A stretch of 7,183 nt of DNA from the NCBI GenBank assembly GCA_015485235.1, contig WFTX01000257.1:1-7183 (forward strand). Direction: 5' to 3'. Numbering within the stretch: position 1 is the first letter of the stretch; every line of letters starts with the position of its first letter. Source of the stretch: Nitrospirota bacterium (GTDB lineage: Bacteria > Nitrospirota > Thermodesulfovibrionia > Thermodesulfovibrionales > JdFR-85). The notes below the pieces were generated by a model. It saw only the letters and a program-made list of their open reading frames with translations. It did no database searches and was not told the origin of the DNA. Positions 1 through 3,947 of the stretch are shown piece by piece. A program made the translations under genes and the position numbers.

Positions 1-21
1 CGTGTCAGAGGGAAAAAGTTC

Positions 22-40
22 CTGTCCTGCAGCAGGACAG
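22..40 (-). terminator. 9-bp inverted repeat, possible second terminator
   Basis: CTGTCCTGC and GCAGGACAG form a perfect 9-bp inverted repeat around a single central A. Read leftward, the stem is followed after four bases by five T residues (the A-run at 13-17 on the plus strand), so it could act as a backup terminator for the leftward surface-protein gene. A one-base centre means the real RNA loop would open a few pairs. The gap between stem and T-run weakens the call. It could equally be a protein-binding palindrome. Confidence 0.35.
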
Positions 41-74
41 ATTGGCCAGAAGGCAGGTCTCAGGAATAATGGAA

Positions 75-101
75 GGGGAGGGGGATCATCTCCCCCTCCC
101 C
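75..101 (-). terminator. GC-rich hairpin terminator of the leftward surface-protein gene
   Basis: A perfect 11-bp stem (75-85 with 91-101, a run of G broken by one A against a run of C broken by one T) encloses a 5-nt loop. It lies 45 bp past the stop codon of the minus-strand gene. Read leftward, the stem is followed by a moderately T-rich stretch (TTCCATTATTCC) rather than a clean U-run. A strong intrinsic or pause-type terminator is the simplest reading. Confidence 0.6.
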
Positions 102-145
102 ATGTGTTGTCTCTCAAAGAATCGCTCAATCCGGGTAAAATAGTA

Positions 146-1645
146 TCATCTCATCAGGGATCGCCGTCTCAGCACACCGATCCCTCCTGCTCCAAGAAGT
201 CCCATAAGCAACAGGATCCCCCACTGATTGATGGCTGGTACGGCCGTAACGGCAGCCTGGGCGGGCTCGAGTTCATATGCCCCCATGTCAGCAATGGCGG
301 TTCCGTTTCCGTCACCATCCTGTGGCCGTGCTCTGCCCCTCTGGTCTGTTGCAGGTGCGGACTGGTTGTCGGCACTGTCTATGGCAGGGCTTCCCGCAAG
401 GAGGGCATGGGTAAGTGTGGGGCCGCCGTTGTCCTGAAGAGGACCCAGTGCCGGGTCAGTATCGGTGATATTGCCTGTTCCGGCCGGAAGGGTGCAAAAT
501 CCGGTATCTTCTATCAGGGTATAATTCAGTGTTGTTATGGTCCCGGCGCAATCAGGCCCCTGGGATGTGGCGGTATTATTGGCCATGATGCTGTTTCCGA
601 TATCCACAGGCCCGTTGATTGCGAGTCCGCCGCCAGTGTTTGCCGTATTGCTAACTATGGTGCTGTTGATAATGTTCATTGTTGTTTGGGTAGTGTTCAG
701 GAGGGCTATTCCTCCACCTGATGTGGAAGACGTATTACCTGATACAGTCGAATTCACCAGGCTAAATGAACCTGCATTTGATGTAAGGCTGATGATACCG
801 CCACCTCCGCTGCCTGAGGTGTTTTGTGTAAGAGTGCTACGGTAAATATTCAGGGTTGCATCCTCATTATAGATGCCTCCGCCGGAATCTGAGGCGGTAT
901 TCCCTGATACGGTGCTGTCATACATGTTCAGCACCCCGCCTGAAGAGTGATAGATTCCTCCACCGTCCCCATTATTTCCGTTTGTTGCCTGGTTCTCTGA
1001 GATTACACTCTCGTTAATCGTCAGACTCCCGCCGACACTTTGAATACCACCACCCGTATCAGTGCTTGCAGTATTGCCGGTTATAATTGTTCTGGTTACT
1101 TCCACCGTGCCGAGGCTGTTGGCAATCCCGCCACCTGATGCCGCGGTACAGCCAGAGACGATCGAGTCGGTAAGGGTAAGGGTGCCGTAGTTCAGGATGC
1201 AGCCCCCTATGAAGGATGAGGTAGCGGAGCCGTTGCTGACCATTACGCCGTTGAGCCTCAGAGTGCTGTTAGAGGAGACATGAAAAATCCTAAAAATGTT
1301 CGTTCCGGACCTTGTTATCAGGGTCTGTGAGGCACCGGTACCGCTTATGGTGATCTCGGTGGTTATGTCCGGAAGGCCGTTGTCTCCCTGGGTTGTATTG
1401 TCCACCGCCGTAAGAGTATAAGTTCCGGCAGGCACTGTGATGATATCAGCACCTGAACCTGCGGTACATCCATCAACAGCAGTATCCGAATTTGCTGCAT
1501 CAATTGCTTCACCGAGGGTGCAGTCTCCCGTGTTTCCGGGTTTCTGGGCTGTTGTATTCACGGCTATGGTGGCAGCCCTGGCCGATAACGCAAGAAGGCT
1601 CATCAGACCGAGAAACACCATAACTATAAAGATAAATCTTTTCAT
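146..1645 (-). CDS. Secreted beta-helix surface protein with CSLREA-like motif and IPTL-CTERM sorting tail
   Basis: A predicted exported 499-residue repeat protein of unknown ligand or activity. The start is the ATG at 1645: AAGGAGG lies 4 bp upstream, and a signal peptide begins there (MKR, a hydrophobic core, then SARA-ATIAV, cleavage near residue 24). The longer in-frame ATG at 1720 would bury the signal. Just after cleavage comes CTLGEAIDAAN with VPAGTYTLT, a variant of the CSLREA motif found at the head of many bacterial repeat-rich surface proteins. Roughly residues 90-410 are Gly/Ser/Thr/Asn-rich repeats (GGGIYN, TVSGNTAS, LNIYRST) typical of right-handed parallel beta-helices. The tail reads VPAINQWG (about 469-476), a hydrophobic helix, then RRR. 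This matches the IPTLxxWG-CTERM pattern, whose family is paired with an exosortase-type enzyme that is not encoded in the window. The gene is monocistronic here and divergent from the tRNA. Confidence 0.85.
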   Translation of the reverse strand: MKRFIFIVMVFLGLMSLLALSARAATIAVNTTAQKPGNTGDCTLGEAIDAANSDTAVDGCTAGSGADIITVPAGTYTLTAVDNTTQGDNGLPDITTEITISGTGASQTLITRSGTNIFRIFHVSSNSTLRLNGVMVSNGSATSSFIGGCILNYGTLTLTDSIVSGCTAASGGGIANSLGTVEVTRTIITGNTASTDTGGGIQSVGGSLTINESVISENQATNGNNGDGGGIYHSSGGVLNMYDSTVSGNTASDSGGGIYNEDATLNIYRSTLTQNTSGSGGGGIISLTSNAGSFSLVNSTVSGNTSSTSGGGIALLNTTQTTMNIINSTIVSNTANTGGGLAINGPVDIGNSIMANNTATSQGPDCAGTITTLNYTLIEDTGFCTLPAGTGNITDTDPALGPLQDNGGPTLTHALLAGSPAIDSADNQSAPATDQRGRARPQDGDGNGTAIADMGAYELEPAQAAVTAVPAINQWGILLLMGLLGAGGIGVLRRRSLMR

Positions 1646-1844
1646 TAAACCTCCTTGAATAACCTGTCCATCATTATCTGAGAGCCATCCGGGCAGTTCT
1701 GAGGCAGTCTTAAACCTCATCGTCCGTTACTTCCAAGGTTGTTTCCGCCAGTTATTTCCTAGGCCCCCTGCCATTACCTCCAAACACCTGCAGTTCACCT
1801 CCTTCCCCGTTTCAGTAAATGAAACTACCATGTTTTAAGTAAAA
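1646..1844. other. Untranslated leader region of the surface-protein gene
   Basis: About 200 bp between the candidate promoter and the start codon of the minus-strand gene. It contains a small inverted repeat, GTTTCA-5-TGAAAC (1809-1825), and several AGGAGG-like stretches on the minus strand. One of these precedes a 15-codon ORF (minus, 1774 to 1727) that I do not consider supported. I recognise no riboswitch family in it. Confidence 0.4.
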
Positions 1845-1889
1845 GGTTACAAGAATGTTATACCATATATGAGGTTACAAAAAGGTAAC
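1845..1889 (-). promoter_or_regulatory. Candidate extended -10 promoter with repeated TTGTAACC boxes
   Basis: On the minus strand, TGGTATAAC (1865 to 1857) fits an extended -10 element (TGnTATAAT), with no good -35 at the usual distance. Two identical octamers, TTGTAACC, lie at 1880-1873 and 1852-1845, about one on each side of the -10. An inverted GTTACC lies at 1889-1884. This is the layout of a regulated promoter for the surface-protein gene, with a start near 1850 and a leader of about 205 nt. The regulator is unknown. The promoter call is inferred from sequence only. Confidence 0.4.
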
Positions 1890-1938
1890 AGACGGTGCTA
1901 CTGATGAGTTTTCTTTTTGCAGATGCCTCTTTTTTTGT

Positions 1939-1950
1939 ATTGACGTCAAT
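1939..1950. promoter_or_regulatory. 12-bp palindrome ATTGACGTCAAT
   Basis: A perfect 12-bp palindrome lies 7 bp upstream of the -35 box of the tRNA promoter and in the gap shared with the divergent surface-protein gene. Its place suggests an operator or activator site for one of the two promoters. No regulator can be named from the sequence, and a chance palindrome remains possible. Confidence 0.3.
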
Positions 1951-1957
1951 GCCGGAC

Positions 1958-1987
1958 TTGACAGATCAGGCCTTCTAAACTTACTAT
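1958..1987 (+). promoter_or_regulatory. Sigma-70-type promoter of the tRNA-Pro gene
   Basis: A perfect -35 box, TTGACA (1958-1963), is followed after 18 bp by TACTAT (1982-1987), which matches four of six -10 positions. The predicted start near 1994 gives a short 5' leader before the tRNA at 2003, as expected for a tRNA transcript trimmed by RNase P. Confidence 0.65.
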
Positions 1988-2002
1988 TAAATACTCCATT
2001 TC

Positions 2003-2079
2003 CGGGGCGTAGCGCAGCCTGGTAGCGCACACGGTTCGGGACCGTGCGGTCGCTGGTTCGAATCCAGTCGCCCCGACCA
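2003..2079 (+). tRNA. tRNA-Pro, anticodon CGG
   Basis: A complete 77-nt tRNA cloverleaf that decodes CCG. The acceptor stem pairs CGGGGCG (2003-2009) with CGCCCCG (2069-2075). The D arm is GCGC/GCGC around AGCCTGGTA. The anticodon stem CACGG/CCGTG encloses the loop TTCGGGA, placing anticodon CGG at 2037-2039 with G at position 37, as usual for proline tRNAs. The T arm is GCTGG-TTCGAAT-CCAGT with one G-T pair. The discriminator is A and the 3' CCA is encoded (2077-2079). All stems are intact, so the gene looks functional. No duplicated 3' end suggesting an integration site is visible nearby. Confidence 0.97.
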
Positions 2080-2228
2080 CCTTTTCCTTTTCGAGATCAC
2101 AGATTACCTGTCCTGTGGGACTTCTTGCTCATCCCGCGCCATGTTCAACCCCTTGCCGGAGGAAGATCCCTCTCCCTTGACTATATTGAGTCCGGCTTAA
2201 TCTACATGCATCGACTAATGTCATAATA
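2080..2228. other. Intergenic spacer between tRNA and heat-shock promoter
   Basis: No gene is supported here. The stretch right after the tRNA is pyrimidine-rich (CCTTTTCCTTTTC) and may help end the tRNA transcript, but it has no hairpin. CTTGACT (2176-2182) and ATTGAGT (2185-2191) sit close together and resemble left half-sites of the HspR operator. They are in direct, not inverted, orientation. Confidence 0.4.
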
Positions 2229-2249
2229 CTTGACAAAGATCTTATCAAA
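2229..2249. promoter_or_regulatory. HAIR-like HspR operator overlapping the dnaJ promoter
   Basis: CTTGACA, seven bases, then TATCAAA. The spacing equals that of the HAIR element (CTTGAGT-N7-ACTCAAG) bound by HspR in actinobacteria, and 9 of 14 positions match, including the symmetric core TTGA-N11-TCAA. It covers the -35 box and most of the spacer, where a bound HspR would block RNA polymerase. A similar core lies upstream of clpB. The regulator's own gene is second in this operon, which suggests autoregulation. Confidence 0.5.
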
Positions 2250-2258
2250 TGCTATAAT
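2230..2258 (+). promoter_or_regulatory. Consensus sigma-70 promoter of the dnaJ-hspR operon
   Basis: TTGACA (2230-2235), a 17-bp spacer and TATAAT (2253-2258) match the consensus in all twelve positions. TGC directly before the -10 also supplies the TGn extension. Transcription should start near 2265, about 140 nt upstream of the dnaJ start codon. A promoter this strong in front of a stress operon implies control by repression, which fits the hspR gene it transcribes. No sigma-32-type element is needed. Confidence 0.85.
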
Positions 2259-2279
2259 AAATATGACTAAGGAGAGTGA

Positions 2280-2327
2280 ATGCCTAGCCCGTGGGGCGAA
2301 CATAGTGAATATAACCCTTGGATTTGA
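2280..2327 (+). CDS. Possible 15-codon leader ORF upstream of dnaJ
   Basis: ATG at 2280 opens a 15-residue reading frame (MPSPWGEHSEYNPWI) ending in TGA at 2325-2327. It has a good Shine-Dalgarno site, AAGGAG (2269-2274), at 5-bp spacing, and lies about 15 nt after the predicted transcription start. It would therefore be the first ORF translated on the dnaJ mRNA, 77 bp before dnaJ. It has no recognisable family. It could be a leader peptide affecting dnaJ expression, or chance coding next to a purine-rich stretch. Confidence 0.3.
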   Translation: MPSPWGEHSEYNPWI

Positions 2328-2404
2328 ACAGGGAAGAAGCTCTGCACTTTTATCTTTAGTCGTTTTGACAACGCAGGCTTCATCATGAATCATTGGAGGT
2401 GAAT

Positions 2405-3499
2405 GTGGCTGCAGGGACAAAGGATTTATACGAGATGCTGGGGGTAAAAAAGGATGCCTCCCAGGATGAGATAAAGAAGGCATACAGGAAGCTTGCACGA
2501 AAATACCACCCCGACCTGAACCCCGGTAACAAGGAGGCAGAGAGGAAGTTCAAGGAGATAAACGAGGCCTATGACATCCTGGGAGACCCGAAGAGGCGGG
2601 CCGAGTATGACAGGCTCGGGCATGCAGCCTTTGGTGAGGAAGGGTTCGAGGGTTTCCGTTCTACCGGGTTCGGCACTGATGGATTTGAGTTCGGCGGGTT
2701 TGGTGATATCTTTTCCGATCTCTTCGGCTCTGGCAGGGAGTTCAGATCGGCACCCCTCAGGGGGTCCGATCTTGTGACACGCCTGAACCTGAATCTTGAG
2801 GATGCATTCAGGGGTGTGACAAGGAATATTACCGTTACGCGTGATATGCCCTGTACAAGATGTGGTGGAAAGGGGGCTGAGGGCTTTATCAGTTGTTCAG
2901 GCTGCGGTGGCACCGGGAGCATATCGGGCAGAAAGGCCTTTTTCAGTTTCAGTCAGACCTGTCCTGACTGTGGAGGCACGGGGCAGAAGCCCTCAAGGAT
3001 ATGTCCTGACTGCAGGGGGAAGGGTACAATTCTCAAGACTGAGAGGGTGAAGGTCAAGATACCGGCCGGTGTGGATAACGGTTCCAGGGTGAAGGTGCCC
3101 GGCAAAGGCGAGGCTGGCAGTGGTGGAGGCCCAAGCGGTGATCTTTACATAGAAATAACGCTCAATCCCCATCCACTGTTCAGGCGGGAAGGCAGTAATG
3201 TCCATATAGAGGTCCCCGTGACCGTCCCCGAGGCGGTCCTTGGGGGAAAGATCGAGGTGCCAACACTGGAAGGGGTTACAAAGATGACATTGCCCCCGAA
3301 CTCCCAAGGGGGGCAGAAGTTTCGCCTCAAGGGCAAGGGGTTCCCCTCCCCAAGGGGCGGAAGCAGGGGGGACCAGATCGTAACAGTCAGGGTAGTGCCT
3401 CCCAGGGTACGGACCGATGAAGAGAAGAATCTCGTGAAGGCCCTTGAGAAACTTTATAAAGAGAATCCCCGCGAGAGGATGGTGAAGGGCAGATGGTAA
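2405..3499 (+). CDS. dnaJ: Chaperone DnaJ (type I Hsp40)
   Basis: Cytoplasmic Hsp40 co-chaperone that binds unfolded polypeptides and stimulates the ATPase of DnaK. The chosen start is GTG at 2405, giving 364 residues: GGAGGTGA (2395-2402) is the Shine-Dalgarno site, so the upstream in-frame TTG at 2393 overlaps it and is unlikely. All DnaJ domains are present. The J domain (about 5-70) carries HPD at 35-37. A Gly/Phe-rich linker spans about 75-112. Four CxxCxGxG zinc motifs lie at C150/C153, C164/C167, C186/C189 and C200/C203. The C-terminal substrate-binding domains follow to about 340. Length is close to the family norm (376 in E. coli). No dnaK or grpE adjoins it, so its partner DnaK must be encoded elsewhere. 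It is cotranscribed with hspR, which it overlaps by 7 bp. Confidence 0.95.
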   Translation: MAAGTKDLYEMLGVKKDASQDEIKKAYRKLARKYHPDLNPGNKEAERKFKEINEAYDILGDPKRRAEYDRLGHAAFGEEGFEGFRSTGFGTDGFEFGGFGDIFSDLFGSGREFRSAPLRGSDLVTRLNLNLEDAFRGVTRNITVTRDMPCTRCGGKGAEGFISCSGCGGTGSISGRKAFFSFSQTCPDCGGTGQKPSRICPDCRGKGTILKTERVKVKIPAGVDNGSRVKVPGKGEAGSGGGPSGDLYIEITLNPHPLFRREGSNVHIEVPVTVPEAVLGGKIEVPTLEGVTKMTLPPNSQGGQKFRLKGKGFPSPRGGSRGDQIVTVRVVPPRVRTDEEKNLVKALEKLYKENPRERMVKGRW

Positions 3500-3837
3500 G
3501 AAGGGACAGGAAGAGACCTGTTTACATGATAAGTGTCGTTTCGGAGTTGCTTGGTGTTCACCCCCAGACTCTCAGGCTCTATGAGAGGGAAGGGCTGATC
3601 AGGCCCAGGAGGGTGAACAGACAGAGACTTTACTCAGAGGAGGATATAGAAAGACTCAGCCTGATACTCGAACTGACAAGGGACCTTGGTGTGAACAAGG
3701 CGGGAGTGGAGATCATACTCAGGATGCGCAAGAGGCTGATGGCACTCCAGAACGAGCTGGAGCGGATGCTCGGCTGTCTTGAAGGTGACATGAGGAAGGA
3801 GTTCGAGAGAAGGATAAGGAAGATACTCTCGGAGTAG
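3493..3837 (+). CDS. hspR: MerR-family heat-shock repressor HspR
   Basis: A 114-residue DNA-binding repressor of chaperone genes. The N-terminal winged helix-turn-helix is clear: VYMISVVSELLGV (10-22), then HPQTLRLYEREGLIRPRR (23-40) with the recognition helix and wing, then RLYSEEDIERL. This block, including the YxIS-x-A/V-x-LLGVHPQTLRxYEReGLi pattern, is characteristic of HspR rather than metal-sensing MerR proteins. The C-terminal part (about 70-114) is a charged helix suited to dimerisation. In actinobacteria HspR binds HAIR sites and uses DnaK as corepressor. HAIR-like sites occur here at the dnaJ promoter and upstream of clpB, so both are likely targets. The ATG overlaps the dnaJ stop, which indicates translational coupling. 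Confidence 0.88.
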   Translation: MVRRDRKRPVYMISVVSELLGVHPQTLRLYEREGLIRPRRVNRQRLYSEEDIERLSLILELTRDLGVNKAGVEIILRMRKRLMALQNELERMLGCLEGDMRKEFERRIRKILSE

Positions 3838-3852
3838 AAAGACAGGCTGAGG

Positions 3853-3873
3853 TTTGAAACTCAATAACTCAAT
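3853..3873. promoter_or_regulatory. HAIR-like HspR operator upstream of clpB
   Basis: TTTGAAA, seven bases, then ACTCAAT. The spacing is that of HAIR, with 10 of 14 positions matching CTTGAGT-N7-ACTCAAG, and the TTGA-N11-TCAA core (3854-3872) is the same as at the dnaJ promoter. The right half-site is strong (6 of 7) and the left is weak (4 of 7). It lies 75 bp before the clpB start and overlaps the first two units of the octamer array. Confidence 0.45.
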
Positions 3874-3929
3874 AACTCAATAACCTAATAACTTAACAAC
3901 GTAGTATCTTTATAACGTAGAAACTTTAA
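3858..3929. repeat. Decaying 8-bp tandem repeat upstream of clpB
   Basis: Three exact copies of AACTCAAT (3858-3881) are followed by AACCTAAT, AACTTAAC, AACGTAGT, ATCTTTAT, AACGTAGA and AACTTTAA. All stay in the same 8-bp phase for nine units (72 bp), and eight of nine begin with AAC. The unit contains ACTCAAT, one base different from the HAIR right half-site ACTCAAG. The array fills most of the hspR-clpB gap. It may be a slippage-born repeat or a cluster of HspR half-sites. No spacers or longer repeats suggest CRISPR. Confidence 0.8.
3911..3916 (+). promoter_or_regulatory. Weak candidate -10 box for clpB
   Basis: TATAAC matches five of six -10 positions and lies 31 bp before the clpB ATG, within the octamer array. 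No acceptable -35 box lies 16-18 bp upstream and there is no TGn extension. clpB may therefore depend on readthrough from dnaJ-hspR, an activator, or a different sigma factor. Confidence 0.25.
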
Positions 3930-3947
3930 ATAAATGGAGGTTTCGAT

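Noticed and set aside
2..721. 239-codon plus-strand open frame
   Set aside because: It lies antisense to the well-supported surface-protein gene, whose GC-rich repeats leave the opposite frames open. It has no family likeness and a composition typical of shadow frames.
1646..1720. 25-residue N-terminal extension of the surface protein (ATG at 1720)
   Set aside because: The inner ATG at 1645 has AAGGAGG directly upstream and begins a normal signal peptide. The extension would place a hydrophilic stretch before it.
1727..1774. 15-codon minus-strand ORF in the surface-protein leader (MAGGLGNNWRKQPWK)
   Set aside because: GGAGG is only 2-3 bp from its ATG, too close for good initiation, and nothing else supports it. 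Less convincing than the dnaJ leader ORF.
2003..2079. tRNA-Pro as an attachment site for an integrated element
   Set aside because: No integrase gene and no repeated copy of the tRNA 3' end are seen in the window.
2393..2404. TTG start for dnaJ at 2393
   Set aside because: The TTG is part of the sequence TTGGAGGTGA that serves as the Shine-Dalgarno site. GTG at 2405 has correct spacing and gives a normal DnaJ N-terminus.
3858..3897. CRISPR-like array
   Set aside because: The repeats are only 8 bp and directly adjacent, with no unique spacers and no cas genes in view.
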